A stretch of 64,000 nt of DNA from Nothophaeocryptopus gaeumannii (taxonomy: Eukaryota; Ascomycota; Dothideomycetes; Mycosphaerellales; Mycosphaerellaceae): positions 1 to 64,000 of the forward strand of contig JASISA010000023.1 in the NCBI GenBank assembly GCA_031771865.1, written 5' to 3'. The notes beneath the pieces are model-generated. The model did not search any database. It saw only the letters and a program-made list of their open reading frames with translations, and was not told the origin of the DNA. This document shows, one piece after another, positions 11,217-21,516 of this stretch. Position 1 is the stretch's first letter, and each line of letters opens with the position of its first letter. Both the position numbers and the translations under genes were made by a program.

Positions 11217-12041
11217 CTACATGAGTCCCACGCTACCGGCAAACTCAAAGGCGCCACCATCACCTCCTCCGAACTTCTTCGAGGTCCCGTTGTCTTGATT
11301 CGCTGCATCAGAAACACGCATATGCTCCTCGATGCCGAGCATTGCAGCAATACTCAACACTTCTATATTGCTCGACGGCTCGATGAACCATTCCATCTTT
11401 GCAGCTGGTCTGGTGCTACTTGCTGCCTGTGGGTCAGACTCATATCTGGCAAGGTGCTCTCTTGTGTTGTTGTCAACAAGGTTGAAGGTACCGAAGCTGC
11501 TGTCGAAGGCCTGCTCCCAGTTCAACTCTTTTCCGTCGACTTGAAATTGGCAGTCTCCGCCAGCCATAGCAATGGCCTGCGAAGTCGCATTGGACTCGCT
11601 AGGATCGCCAAGGAAGACTTGGGCATTCTTCGAGCTGGCCCTTATTGCGGCGACACACTTCTCGGACGATGATGGCCCCGATGATACGCAAATGGTGGAA
11701 CTTCTGAATCGCCTCTTCCTCCTCGTGGCGCTAAAGACAGTCTCCGATCCATGGCACACTCGTTTGTCCGTGGAGTCCTGATCAGGCTGAGTGATGTCGT
11801 ATGTCTTGATGGGCATCTTCGGCTGGATGACACTCTGCTTTCTTCGACTCTTTGTTCTTTGGACCTGGCTGTAGTGAGGTGGTAGATGTCCTTCCCAGGC
11901 GTCTTGACTGTCGTTCTCATCGCCCCCCACAGGCGGAACCGCCGCTTCGGCCTCCCGGAGTACGCGCTTCTCTTCCATAGCTTTCGCATGAAGTAGGTGA
12001 ACAGAATTCAACGAGGAATACGAGAATAGAGATAGAAGCAA
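11217..12041 (-). CDS. Hypothetical protein, 274 aa
   Basis: A single open frame of 274 codons with no domain I recognise. The N-terminal 25 residues are moderately hydrophobic but not a convincing signal peptide. The middle is polar and basic (TRRKRRF). The C-terminal 140 residues look more structured (AQVFLGDPSE, IAMAGGDCQF, WEQAFDSSFGTFNL) and end in a Gly-rich segment. The gene diverges from CIA1, with 200 bp between the starts. Length and composition favour a real gene, but homology is untested and an upstream exon is possible. Confidence 0.42.
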   Translation of the reverse strand: MLLSLFSYSSLNSVHLLHAKAMEEKRVLREAEAAVPPVGGDENDSQDAWEGHLPPHYSQVQRTKSRRKQSVIQPKMPIKTYDITQPDQDSTDKRVCHGSETVFSATRRKRRFRSSTICVSSGPSSSEKCVAAIRASSKNAQVFLGDPSESNATSQAIAMAGGDCQFQVDGKELNWEQAFDSSFGTFNLVDNNTREHLARYESDPQAASSTRPAAKMEWFIEPSSNIEVLSIAAMLGIEEHMRVSDAANQDNGTSKKFGGGDGGAFEFAGSVGLM

Positions 12042-12241
12042 GATAATGATGATGAAACTTAACTCGGGTATATGTGCTGGCTACCAGCGAAGCACAGCCT
12101 ACTCAGCTAGAGGGGACACGATTGAAGTTCACATGCTCCCGCGAGCCCCACTTCGACCTTGACGTCAACCTCGAACTTTTCCAATGCTTCAAACATTCCG
12201 TCCCTTCCATAACACTGCCTCCTCTCAGGCACACAACCACG

Positions 12242-13543
12242 ATGCCATCTCTCCACGCCCTCGCTACTTTCTCCCCGACCTGCAACACGCGCACCTGGAC
12301 CTCCGCCCCGCATCCGCACCTCCCCTTGATCGCAACAGCTTGCTCTGACAAGACGGTCCGCGTGTATTCTCTGCAGAACTTCCAACAGCAATCCATCATT
12401 TCTGGTGGACACAAGCGAAGTATACGAAGCTGTGCCTGGAAACCTAACAGCGTCGGCGAGAGCGTGCTTGCCACCGGAAGCTTCGACGCCAGCGCAGGCA
12501 TCTGGAAGAGATGGGAGGAAGGAGCTGGCAGCGGAGCCATAGGTGGAGGTGGTGAGATTGACTTCACAGGCGGACTAGCAGGAGGTGACAAGGACGGTGA
12601 CGATGATGACGAAGAGTGGAGATTAGAAGTCATCCTCGATGGCCACGACTCCGAGATCAAGAGCTTGGCCTTTTGTCCCACTGCGCCTCTCCTAGCGACA
12701 TGCTCGCGAGACAAGAGCGTGTGGATATGGGAAGAGCTGGATGGAGACAACTTCGAGACCATGGCTGTTCTGCAGGATCATGAAGGAGACGTGAAGACGG
12801 TGGCTTGGCATCCGGAAGAGCAGCTGCTGGCGAGCGGCAGCTACGATGATCGCATACGATTGTGGAGAGAAGATGCTGATGACTGGGCGTGCTGTACGCT
12901 GCTGGATGGGCATAGCGGCACCGTCTGGTGGGTGGAGTTTGAGCCGTCGGAGAGGGTGGGCAAAGTCGCTGGTGAAGAGGCGGTTACAGAGGAACAGAAA
13001 GGGGAGATGCAAGAGAGGGCAAAGGCAGGACCCAGGTTGATGAGCTGCTCTGATGACCAGACGATACGCGTCTGGAGGAGAAAACCGAAGGATAAGCCAG
13101 AGGCGCCTACTGGGCAAGGCAAGATGCCGACAATCTGGAAGAATAAGAATTTCGAGGAAGAGTGGTACGAAGAAGCGAGACTACCGCAACTCCACGAACG
13201 ACCCATATACGCCATTAGCTGGAGTCGCAGAACTGGACGAGTTGCAAGCACAGGCAGTGATGGCAAGATCTTGGTGTACGAAGAACAATGGAGGAAGGAG
13301 CAGCCTGTCGACATTGAAATGGCCAACACTACACCGTCGCCTGCGAATGGCAATTCCGAGCATCCTGCTTCTCTCACGGAGTGGGTCATGATCGCAGACG
13401 TTGAGAACGCGCATGATGTCTTCGAAGTCAACCATGTAATTTGGGCACCACGATACGACAAAGGCAAGCGAACAGATGAGGAGGAAATTGTTATCAGCAC
13501 TGGCGACGATGGCGATGTCAAAGCTTGGTCTCTTGATGAATGA
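12242..13543 (+). CDS. CIA1: Cytosolic iron-sulfur assembly protein 1 (WD40)
   Basis: A 433-residue seven-bladed WD40 protein of the Cia1/CIAO1 family. It is the scaffold of the CIA targeting complex that delivers Fe-S clusters to cytosolic and nuclear apoproteins. Repeats are clear: HPHLPLIATACSDKTVRVY, GHKRSIRSCAWKP, GHDSEIKSLAFCP, CSRDKSVWIWE, DHEGDVKTVAWHP, SYDDRIRLW, GHSGTVWWVEF, SCSDDQTIRVW, HERPIYAISWS and a final ISTGDDGDVKAW blade. Fungus-typical insertions are present: a Gly/Asp-rich loop after blade 2 and a charged loop near residue 245. The start at 12242 begins MPSLHALATF. The frame stays open upstream to 12074, but that part lacks family character. Confidence 0.93.
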   Translation: MPSLHALATFSPTCNTRTWTSAPHPHLPLIATACSDKTVRVYSLQNFQQQSIISGGHKRSIRSCAWKPNSVGESVLATGSFDASAGIWKRWEEGAGSGAIGGGGEIDFTGGLAGGDKDGDDDDEEWRLEVILDGHDSEIKSLAFCPTAPLLATCSRDKSVWIWEELDGDNFETMAVLQDHEGDVKTVAWHPEEQLLASGSYDDRIRLWREDADDWACCTLLDGHSGTVWWVEFEPSERVGKVAGEEAVTEEQKGEMQERAKAGPRLMSCSDDQTIRVWRRKPKDKPEAPTGQGKMPTIWKNKNFEEEWYEEARLPQLHERPIYAISWSRRTGRVASTGSDGKILVYEEQWRKEQPVDIEMANTTPSPANGNSEHPASLTEWVMIADVENAHDVFEVNHVIWAPRYDKGKRTDEEEIVISTGDDGDVKAWSLDE

Positions 13544-14777
13544 TCGATCTGAAGCAGCATTTCACTTCGACATGCGTTGACCATCCTATCCATTCTCGCG
13601 CCATCAGGAAGGCTTTGCTCACGCCTGAACTGCTTAGCGGCTCTCTTCAAGGCCACGGCGGCTGTCAGAACGCCCGCCCCTGTCAACAGAATTGCGCTGG
13701 TGCACCTTTTACTCATGATACGAACTGTAAAGATTTCTGCAGCCACGCATCTGACCGAGTCGACCGCTTTCTCTTGTGCAGCTGACTTGATTCTTCTAAG
13801 CCTGTCCACCTCTCTCCCTGTGGCCGGTGCGTCAATCACCATCAAAGCCACCTTCAACTCCACATATGCCCGAGGCAAGTCGTACCAATACGGACACAGG
13901 CAGGTGGCGAGAGGGCCTTCAAATGTTCTCCGCGAGTCTGTCGCTGGAACTTCCATCTGCTCCCATCTCGAGATGGTTCGAGATAACAAGCCGTAGAGCT
14001 CTTCAGTGAACTCGCTCCGTATGACTGCGTGTCTGGCTAAAGGCGCACAGATCCGTGCCTGGGCGGGGCCGGCCTTTGGTCATGCGAGTGAGCTCCTTCC
14101 TCTTGTTCTGGCACGGCCCAGCTGGCGTAGATGACTTCGGAGTAGATTTGTGCGCGGAGCTCTGCTGGTAGTCGCAACAAAGCAGACGCTTGAGGGTTGC
14201 CGCTTTTGGTTTCGACAGCGGCCTAGGTCGAGCTATTCCTCATGGCCAGTGGAGAACAACTGGGGGCTGCATGCGGTTTTGCAGCATGTGTTTTGAGCTG
14301 CATCCTGGTAATTCTGGGTTTCATATGCAATTGAGACGAAAAATGGATGTGAGGACATGAACCCTCTTTTCGCACGATGGGTGCTACCCACAATCTTATT
14401 CTGACAACAGCTGGCTCTGCTGACTATCGGCGGCCACTGAATTGTACCAAAACTTTTCGCGGCACATTTCGGTGTCATAATTGCAATTTCGATCATCAGG
14501 CGTGGTAGATGCAACAAAGCCTTCAGCCATCAGTCAGTACAACATAACTCTGATGAAGATTTCGAGTTCAGACGATTGCAATCTCCTCCAACTGTGACAA
14601 CGGGTGTTCGCGATGTGAAGCAACGTGGCTTCGGAGGATTCTGCTGCCTACCTCAAATCCGTATGCCTCCCCACATCGCTGCATCTGCTTTTCCTCATCT
14701 CAGCTACCATCGAATCGCTCCTCCACCAGACAAGCGTAAACCATCGATCCCAAGTATCGGTTCGAAAGACCTTCAGG
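13544..14777. other. Intergenic region; no supported gene
   Basis: A minus-strand frame starts at 13989 and runs antisense into CIA1. Only its first 150 codons lie outside CIA1, with one hydrophobic stretch (AILLTGAGVLTAAVAL), and I do not recognise them. The plus strand carries a competing 139-codon frame at 13577-13996. From 14000 to 14777 only short scattered frames occur. Confidence 0.3.
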
Positions 14778-15194
14778 ATGGATTTACATCACCTCCCACA
14801 GACCATGCCCCTCCTTCGCCTTCCAGTCGAACTCCGCATCGAAATCTACAACTCCGTCTTCTGGCACTACTGGTACGCTCGAATGTCCCTCTACGGCAAC
14901 CACTGGCTTCTTGAATTTCATCCCGACTTCCACAAGATTCGAGCTCTAGCCCATATCTGCCGTGATCTGCGGGAGGAAGTCCTGCTGGAGTACAGCAGAT
15001 TTCTAAATCAGAGGGTGGAGGAGGTGAAGGAACAAAAGAGGCTTTGTGGACAGAAGCATGTGAAGCCGGACACTTGGAAGTGGGCGCGTTGTTGGAAGTG
15101 TGGAAGTTATGCACTGTTCGAACTTGAGAGTTTTGTGAGGGAGTTGGGAAAGGTAGATTCCGCGATTGATGCCTGGAAGGGAAGGAGAAAGTAG
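14778..15194 (+). CDS. Small F-box-like hypothetical protein
   Basis: A single-exon frame of 138 residues. The N-terminus reads MDLHHLPQTMPLLRLPVEL then RIEIY, which matches the first helix of fungal F-box/cyclin-like domains; the Met at 14805 is an alternative start. The rest is aromatic and charged with a CWKC pair (ARCWKCG) and no other motif I recognise. Fungal genomes carry many such short F-box-like proteins, and another F-box gene follows on the same strand. The last codons overlap a short duplication (GGGAAGGAGAAAGTA twice at 15178-15210). Confidence 0.5.
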   Translation: MDLHHLPQTMPLLRLPVELRIEIYNSVFWHYWYARMSLYGNHWLLEFHPDFHKIRALAHICRDLREEVLLEYSRFLNQRVEEVKEQKRLCGQKHVKPDTWKWARCWKCGSYALFELESFVRELGKVDSAIDAWKGRRK

Positions 15195-15339
15195 GGAAGG
15201 AGAAAGTAGGAAAGGTCATTTGGACGACAGTTCTGAAGGGGTTCTCTCGTGAGACATCGCCATTCCTCAACATCGTACTGATCTTGAGATGGTTGATACA
15301 TCGCCTCGCACTCCATTGGGCCCAGTGTTGCCTGACTAA

Positions 15340-15639
15340 AATTCGTAGGCGGCGAAATACCGAGGCAGTGGCGGCCTCCAGGCACGCTTTGCTAGCCAGC
15401 TTGGGACACTTGGCGCCGTCTCAACCTCAATTCAGCTCATTTCAGCTCGGCTTCGTTCCTATTCATCAACACCGCTCCATCCTGGGCCTTCTGAAATGGA
15501 CCGACTACCACTCGAAGTGAGACAACAGATATGCGAGGCCCTTGAACATGCCCATCGACCGAGTATACCACAATATGCTCTGGCTAGCAAAGCGTGCCTA
15601 GAGGCCGCCACTGCTTCGGTATTTCGCCGTCTACGAATT
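15340..15639. repeat. 60-bp inverted repeat: antisense copy of F-box coding sequence
   Basis: Positions 15340-15399 are the reverse complement of 15580-15639 with only three differences, separated by a 180-bp spacer. The right arm is coding sequence of the F-box gene that starts at 15496 (ASKACLEAATASVF region). The left arm lies upstream of the start codon. A transcript covering both arms would fold into a long hairpin. Similarity stops sharply at both ends. Confidence 0.93.
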
Positions 15640-17571
15640 ATATTCAACAACTCTGAGGAGCTTGCAAAGTCTCTGAATGAAGTCTCTGAGCTTTTGAAAC
15701 GTTACGATAGCTTGCAGCATTTGCGACACCTACACATTGATTGTTCCAGCGACTGGACCGAGTACGGCATACGGAAAGAAGTCGGACACTTCTTCTATGG
15801 GAACGATGATATTGCGCAAGATGACCCGGGCGCTCCTCCAACCACATTCAGTAGCCCTCAGAAAGATCTCATGCATTGCTCTCCGTTCCGAGTGGGCTTC
15901 TTTAATGAAGCCTGGGAGCGACTAGCAACATTTGTGGCAGACGTTCCAGCCCTCTCATCATTACGATTCAATTGCGCTGCTGCATTCCCACCAAATGTCT
16001 TGCAAGCGCTTCATGAACATCACCCAAAATGCTCCTTGCATATCGACAAACTTCACCTGCGAAGCATTGATCCGTGGTTCATCGCAGCTCGATCTTGGGA
16101 GTACAAGAAGAACGTCGCTGATGACATCGAACTGTTAAAGTCACCACTACTTCGCAGCTTTGGTATCATGCAAAGCCGAGACCAGAGACAGAGCTCTTCA
16201 GGCACTCGTTTCGGGCCTTTCATTGAGCGAATCATTCGATTGGCGTCAAAGGCGGAGAATGTACAGCTCTCATACGAGTTTACTGGTCTTGTTGAAGTGG
16301 AGCCGCTGCAGGCCCTTAAGAAGAAATTCTTGGATGCAAGTGAGTCGGGGACGTTCGCGGACCCGACGAGACTTCATTCTTTGAATCTGAGAGGCAATGG
16401 GGAAGACGCGTTACAAGCGTGGTCTGAGCTCACAGATTTGTCTGTCCTGGAGCATCTCAAGATGGACCAAGAAGAGTGCGAGGCAGATACGAGCTGGGCA
16501 CCACTCGCGAGACCCTTCCAAGCGCTGCGCTTCATCTACATGTCTTTGCCCCCTCGACTCTTCTCTGACCTTGATGCGCATCTTCTTGAGCCATCCAAGA
16601 CATTTCTGGGAAGTCTACCTCCACTGCGTCTTTTGACTTTGAAGGGATGGTCAACGCCATCAATCGTCAGTGCCGTGGTGTCACGACATGGCCCTTCTCT
16701 GAGAGAGCTGCATCTCGTGCAAGACCGTCATAGCAACATCTTTCGCGGGTACGGTGTCCTTACCCGCGCCGACATCTCATTGATCTGCCAAGGATGTCCA
16801 TCTTTGACCCATCTATCGATGAACATTTGGTGGCCTCATGCCCGTGAGAGAGATATGTCTGTTTTGGAAGACTTTGGCTCGTTGTCCTCTCTCGAAGTAA
16901 TCAACCTTTGGCTCGACGTGTCTGAGCAAATTCCACCTCTACCTACCGCCACAGATGTCAACGAGGGTGACATTATCACGGAATGCCATATGGTACATGA
17001 CAAGGATTCGCCCAGGGCTACCACAAGCAACGGAATGCTCGATGAGGAGATGTACCAGTCCGAGAACGACAGTGATCCTCGCATCCTCAATCGTCACATT
17101 CGCGATCATCTGAAGAACTGCGCCATGGATGGCCAACTAGCCTCCAAAATCTTTCGCATGATTTCAAGCTACAAGCCACCAGGAGCAAGTCCACTGCGCT
17201 GCTTGAGAATCCGCATGCAAGGCGCCAGTCACCTAGGTCAGACTGTAAGGATGAACGATTTGATGATCGTGACAGGCACCATAGCACGTTCCTGGGTTGT
17301 TTCTCTTCATCCGAATGTCGATCGACCAGATGAGCTTGTTGTCATGGAGATTCCGTCTTTAATGGAGGAACCTTGGACTAGAGCGGGGTGGGAGGCCACA
17401 GATGTCCTACCCGCAACCATCGATGCTGTCTTCAGGCAGATATGGCCTGCTCAAGGCGAAGATGGAGATTGGCGGAAGGAGTGGTTTAGCATGCCTCTAT
17501 CCAAGGTCAGTGATTCTCCGCCCTTCAATCTTGAGCAGACCATCAGCGCTCGCAGATCCAACTCACTATGA
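15496..17571 (+). CDS. F-box protein with LRR-like C-terminal region, 691 aa
   Basis: A long single exon. The N-terminus MDRLPLEVRQQICEAL is an F-box-type helix, followed by ASKACLEAATASVFRRLRI, the usual second half. F-box proteins recruit targets to SCF ubiquitin ligases through Skp1. The remaining 600 residues contain scattered leucine-rich segments (LHSLNLRGNG, LEHLKMDQ, LRLLTLKGW, LTHLSMNIWW, LEVINLWLDV), consistent with degenerate LRRs as substrate receptor. No intron is needed. Target unknown. An inverted copy of codons from residues 29-48 lies 240 bp upstream (15340-15399). Confidence 0.75.
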   Translation: MDRLPLEVRQQICEALEHAHRPSIPQYALASKACLEAATASVFRRLRIIFNNSEELAKSLNEVSELLKRYDSLQHLRHLHIDCSSDWTEYGIRKEVGHFFYGNDDIAQDDPGAPPTTFSSPQKDLMHCSPFRVGFFNEAWERLATFVADVPALSSLRFNCAAAFPPNVLQALHEHHPKCSLHIDKLHLRSIDPWFIAARSWEYKKNVADDIELLKSPLLRSFGIMQSRDQRQSSSGTRFGPFIERIIRLASKAENVQLSYEFTGLVEVEPLQALKKKFLDASESGTFADPTRLHSLNLRGNGEDALQAWSELTDLSVLEHLKMDQEECEADTSWAPLARPFQALRFIYMSLPPRLFSDLDAHLLEPSKTFLGSLPPLRLLTLKGWSTPSIVSAVVSRHGPSLRELHLVQDRHSNIFRGYGVLTRADISLICQGCPSLTHLSMNIWWPHARERDMSVLEDFGSLSSLEVINLWLDVSEQIPPLPTATDVNEGDIITECHMVHDKDSPRATTSNGMLDEEMYQSENDSDPRILNRHIRDHLKNCAMDGQLASKIFRMISSYKPPGASPLRCLRIRMQGASHLGQTVRMNDLMIVTGTIARSWVVSLHPNVDRPDELVVMEIPSLMEEPWTRAGWEATDVLPATIDAVFRQIWPAQGEDGDWRKEWFSMPLSKVSDSPPFNLEQTISARRSNSL

Positions 17572-18994
17572 TCCCTTGGGGCTCGAGAAATATACGAACG
17601 TCTGCATTGTGGATACAGAAAGACGCAACGACCATCTTGGTCGACGTTCAAGGCGAAGTGATGCTCCGAATTCTTGCTGACTGATGACTGAATCCTTTGC
17701 GCCCACTCGTCAGCCAAACGAAGCGTGACGGCTCACCTTGCGTGAAGCTGTTTCTGCCCCCAAAGTCTGATCATCTGTCGCATTTAATCATGAGAAGTCT
17801 CCTTGCTGTATACTGACCAGAAAACTCTCCGAAGACCTTCGTTTGTGCCGAGTCTTGAGCTTTGGCCAATGTGCATATGCAGACGCCATAGGAGTACTCT
17901 TGAACTCAACGCGTCCACAGTGGCGTTCACGAGAGCTGTGTAGCTGCACGTTTATCGTATGGCATCACCTCTCATATCAACATGCGACAACTGTTTACAG
18001 CCTTCTCAAGCGAGCACGCCAGCCACCATCTCAGGCCCGAATTGCTCCCTGATCGTCAATTGATTCAGCAATGTATTCACTTCTTGGACCCTTGGAGTCC
18101 CTCACCAGGTTGAAGTCTGTGAGCGTTCTGGAAGAGCTACTCTGCCCGCGTTGATTGGTAGCGGTCCATCAATCGGACGCAATGGGTAGCTTTCGAGAAA
18201 TCGTGCAGGTCATGGCTGAACACGCTTCCCGTCGTTGCTGGCTATTAGAAGATTCCATACTCCACGCGCAACATCCAGTGCGTTTGATTCTACTCGCCTC
18301 GTCCACAGATCGAACTCTGCCAGCACTGCCGTGACTGCGAGCTTCATCGCTTGGCTTGTTATCATGACGTCGTTCATCACCTTACCGCTCAGCTTTACGG
18401 CCCTGTCGTTGGTTCAGAGCTTTGCCCGTGCCTACCAGCAGCAAACATTGGTCAAAGCCTCCATTGAAGTGACAACAATGCTTTTACCTTCGTCAAAGTA
18501 AGCTCATAAGTTGGCGCCGTTCTTGTCGAAAATACACTAACTGTTTTGAAGGTCCGAAACAATCTCGATTTCGCCATCAATGCCACCATTCAGCTGAAAC
18601 CTCGCCTCGACGAGGAGGATACCGCGAGACAAAGGAAGACCGTCGAAGTCGCCTCGGGAAACATGGCCACGGCAGGCTTCTACTTCGACAGTAACAGGGA
18701 CAAAAAGAGTGGAGAAATGGATCTTTCGCGTTACAATTGGGAGAAGTCTCCCTTGGATTGGCGAGCTCTCAGAATGCTTGATTCCGCCAGGAGCAAATGA
18801 GGACAGCAATCCCTTGCAGATCAATAGAGATGGCTGGGAGCTTGATACGGCTGGTGGTGATTGGTGCGAAGGCGAGTGGGACAAGTCGTGAGGTGATATA
18901 TTCCAGGGAGATCTCTAATCGGCGAGCATTATCGGCCAACTCAGCCCCAGTCTGTCACGTAGAGTCCTTCAGTTCCAGAACTACAGTTCCAATT
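17572..18994. other. Intergenic region with a possible small two-exon gene
   Basis: Plus-strand frames at 18235-18501 (88 codons, hydrophobic ASFIAWLVIM) and 18546-18800 (84 codons, VRNNLDFAINATIQLKPRLD) might be two exons of one small gene. The intervening 45 bp has no clean GT...AG pair that I trust, and neither peptide is recognised. A minus-strand frame covers the second one. The remainder (17600-18230) shows only short frames. Confidence 0.25.
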
Positions 18995-20065
18995 TTACTC
19001 ATGCACCTTTACCTCCTGAACACCCTTGACCTCGGGATTGCTCAAAGCCCACCGTATCCCACTATGCATAACCTCATCCCAATCCTGACACAACGCCAAC
19101 TTCTCCTTCCCGAACCGTCTAAACCCATGCGGCACACCCTTGAACAGATGCACATCCGTTGCAACGCCATGCTCGCCCAAGTAGTTCGCATAAAGTAATG
19201 CCTCATCCCTCAACGGATCCAATCCGGCAATGCCAAACGTCGTAGGAGGCAGACCTCTGACTTCCTCAGACGTCGCTAGTCCACAGCTGGCTCGTCGATC
19301 GCCCCGTGGAGGTACGCTATTGCCGAAGAGAAGATGGTTGAATTGGCGCAGTCGACTACGTGGCAATATCGGAGCAAACTCATTTTCAACATAGGAGCTC
19401 TTCTCCGGATCGATACTTTCCCTCTTCCACAGTTCGTGTTGGTGCTTATCAGTAACCACACAAGGAATCATCAGAATCTGCCCTTTCAGCGATTCAAACC
19501 CCCCACTTCCTAGCTCGCCTCTTTTCAACGTCTGCGCCAGAGCAGCGGCAAGCTGACCACCAGCCGATACACCGCCAATCACGATCTTGTTCGCGTCGCC
19601 GCAGAAGGCAGATTTCGCGTTCGTGCGGACCCATTCGTACGCATCCTCGCTATCGTGAAAAGCTGTAGGGTACTTCCACTCAGGCGTATGTCGATATTCC
19701 ACGTTAAACACCACAACGCCAACATGTAACGCTATGCTGCTGCATGTTGCGTCTTCCGAGTCTAAAGTTCCGAAGAGAAATCCACCACCGTGGAAGTGGA
19801 TATAGACTGGAAGAGTCTCATCGGCCGGAACACTGGCCGGTCGATAGGAGCGAGCTCGGATGGTGTGGCCGTCTCGAGTCGGAATTGAATGGTCTTTGAT
19901 GGTCACTTTGGAAGCGAGAGACTTCATAGCAACTCGAGAGGCATCCTCCCGGCCTTGATTGATTGTCTTTTTGAGCTCTTCAATGCCGAGGTCCGGTGGT
20001 TCGGGCAGCGTCTTGAGGAGTGCAGTGAGCTGCTCATTCGCGCCGCCGTATCGCGAGAAGTCGGT
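18995..20065 (-). CDS. Alpha/beta hydrolase, HSL-type (fold-3)
   Basis: A single-exon 356-residue esterase/lipase-like enzyme of the hormone-sensitive-lipase group. The oxyanion motif HFHGGGF is at about residues 90-96. The nucleophile elbow GVSAGG carries the catalytic Ser (the family often has GDSAGG). A late Asp is in GLDPLRDEA and the catalytic His in VPHGF. No signal peptide is evident, so it is probably cytosolic. The start at 20065 (MTDFSRYGG) has A at -3; an in-frame Met lies at 20104. It sits beside an NAD(P)-dependent reductase on the same strand. Substrate unknown. Confidence 0.88.
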   Translation of the reverse strand, partial: TDFSRYGGANEQLTALLKTLPEPPDLGIEELKKTINQGREDASRVAMKSLASKVTIKDHSIPTRDGHTIRARSYRPASVPADETLPVYIHFHGGGFLFGTLDSEDATCSSIALHVGVVVFNVEYRHTPEWKYPTAFHDSEDAYEWVRTNAKSAFCGDANKIVIGGVSAGGQLAAALAQTLKRGELGSGGFESLKGQILMIPCVVTDKHQHELWKRESIDPEKSSYVENEFAPILPRSRLRQFNHLLFGNSVPPRGDRRASCGLATSEEVRGLPPTTFGIAGLDPLRDEALLYANYLGEHGVATDVHLFKGVPHGFRRFGKEKLALCQDWDEVMHSGIRWALSNPEVKGVQEVKVHE

Positions 20066-20448
20066 CATTTTATCTCTGTCGGAAGTCGAGAAGATGTAAG
20101 TCAATGGATAGAGCTCAAAATCTCGAAGTGAAGTGAGGTCCGTTGAGTACGCTTTACGTGACGGCTACTGCCCCACAGCTGAAGCTTACCAGCGTTCAAG
20201 CATGGCAATGCCGAGAATGCCGATCTACCCGTTTCGATCCTTGTTAGCTAACATGACGGAGGTAGTCAAGATTGAAAAAGGGCAGAGGTAAGGAATCAAG
20301 AGCGCTGATTGATACGTAGCACAGCCTCACCTACGCAAAGGCGATCGAAAAAAACTTCGCGTCGTTTCATTGGCATGAGCATGCTCCGACGGACCACCAC
20401 ATGGAATATCAGGAGAGTTTCATTATCAATTTTGCATCGTCATCCATT
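20066..20448. other. Short intergenic region; nothing recognised
   Basis: This is the 5' flank of the hydrolase gene and the 3' flank of the reductase gene. Only shadow frames are present. I see no motif I would call. Confidence 0.4.
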
Positions 20449-21516
20449 TCAGGTTTTGATCAATCCATGCTCCTTCAAGCTCTTCGCACTGCTCAGCATC
20501 GCCTCTTTCGTGCTGCGTGGCTGCCAGCCCAATTCGCTCTTTGCCTTCGCGTTCGACGAGGGCTTCTCGTGACCGAGCTCAGGCGTGATAAGGCCAATGG
20601 TGGGATCGATGTGGCCCACGATCCTCACCACAAAATTCGGCAGTACTCTCGTGGTGACCTTTTTGCTATCTTCCGGTGGAAGGTTGGTCTTCAAAATCGA
20701 AGCCAAGTCTTTCGTCCACAAGGCCATATCGTCGGAGATGGCAAGATACCTTTGGCCCGCAGCGTTTGGATCTGTCATGGCTCGCAAATGGAGGTCTGCC
20801 ACATCTCGGACATCCACTGCTCCAATGGACAGTTGGGGTAAAGCGGGCAGTCGACCATTGAGCAGCCGCAGTGGCAGCTCCAAACTTGTTGCGACGTCTT
20901 TGCCCAAGGCTGGACCGAAGATGACGACTGGGTTGACTGTAGCCAGTTCCATGCCATGACCTTCTTTCTCAATCCAGTCCCACGCGGCGCGCTCAGCAAT
21001 AGTCTTGCTTTGCTGATAAGGAGGGATGGTAGTATGTTCCTGCTCCAGATTTGTCCAGTCCTTCTCAGTGAATGGATTGTCTCTTGTTCTTCGCTCATGA
21101 CCGTAGCCTACAGCTGCGAATGACGAAGTCACAACAACTCTCTTGACCGTTCCTACTTTCTTCGCAGCTCGCAGCGCTCGAAGCGTACCCTCTCTTGCAG
21201 GCACTATTAATTCATCCGGATTCTTCGGTGCTGCTGCCGGGAAAGGAGATGCGACGTGTAGGACATACGTGCAGCCTCGGCAGGCTTCCTCCCATCCATC
21301 GTCTTTCATCAGGTCGGCGGCGAAGAATTGGAGGGACGAGACTTGCGCCTCGGTAGCGCCGCCATAGCGCATGGCTTCTCGGACTGCGTCGGAGCGATGG
21401 AGGGATCGGACAGTAGTGCGGACATTGTATCCTCGTTGAAGAGCCTGGAGTATGCAGTGCGAGGCGACGAAGCCAGAGCCGCCCGTGACCAGGACTGTTG
21501 CGTTGGTGGATGCCAT
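20449..21516 (-). CDS. NAD(P)-dependent reductase, extended SDR (DFR/Gre2-like)
   Basis: A 355-residue extended short-chain dehydrogenase. The N-terminal dinucleotide motif is TGGSGFVASHC. VLHVASPFP follows near residue 90, then VVVTSSFAAVGYG with the catalytic Ser. The catalytic pair is YQQSK. This matches the dihydroflavonol-4-reductase / methylglyoxal-reductase (Gre2) / aldehyde-reductase group, which reduces aldehydes or ketones with NADPH. Length and motif order are normal and no intron is needed. Transcribed in the same direction as the adjacent hydrolase. The specific substrate cannot be read from sequence. Confidence 0.9.
   Translation of the reverse strand: MASTNATVLVTGGSGFVASHCILQALQRGYNVRTTVRSLHRSDAVREAMRYGGATEAQVSSLQFFAADLMKDDGWEEACRGCTYVLHVASPFPAAAPKNPDELIVPAREGTLRALRAAKKVGTVKRVVVTSSFAAVGYGHERRTRDNPFTEKDWTNLEQEHTTIPPYQQSKTIAERAAWDWIEKEGHGMELATVNPVVIFGPALGKDVATSLELPLRLLNGRLPALPQLSIGAVDVRDVADLHLRAMTDPNAAGQRYLAISDDMALWTKDLASILKTNLPPEDSKKVTTRVLPNFVVRIVGHIDPTIGLITPELGHEKPSSNAKAKSELGWQPRSTKEAMLSSAKSLKEHGLIKT

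Noticed and set aside
12841..13989. A 382-codon minus-strand frame
   Set aside because: Most of it is antisense to the well-supported CIA1 gene; the outer part has no recognisable domain.
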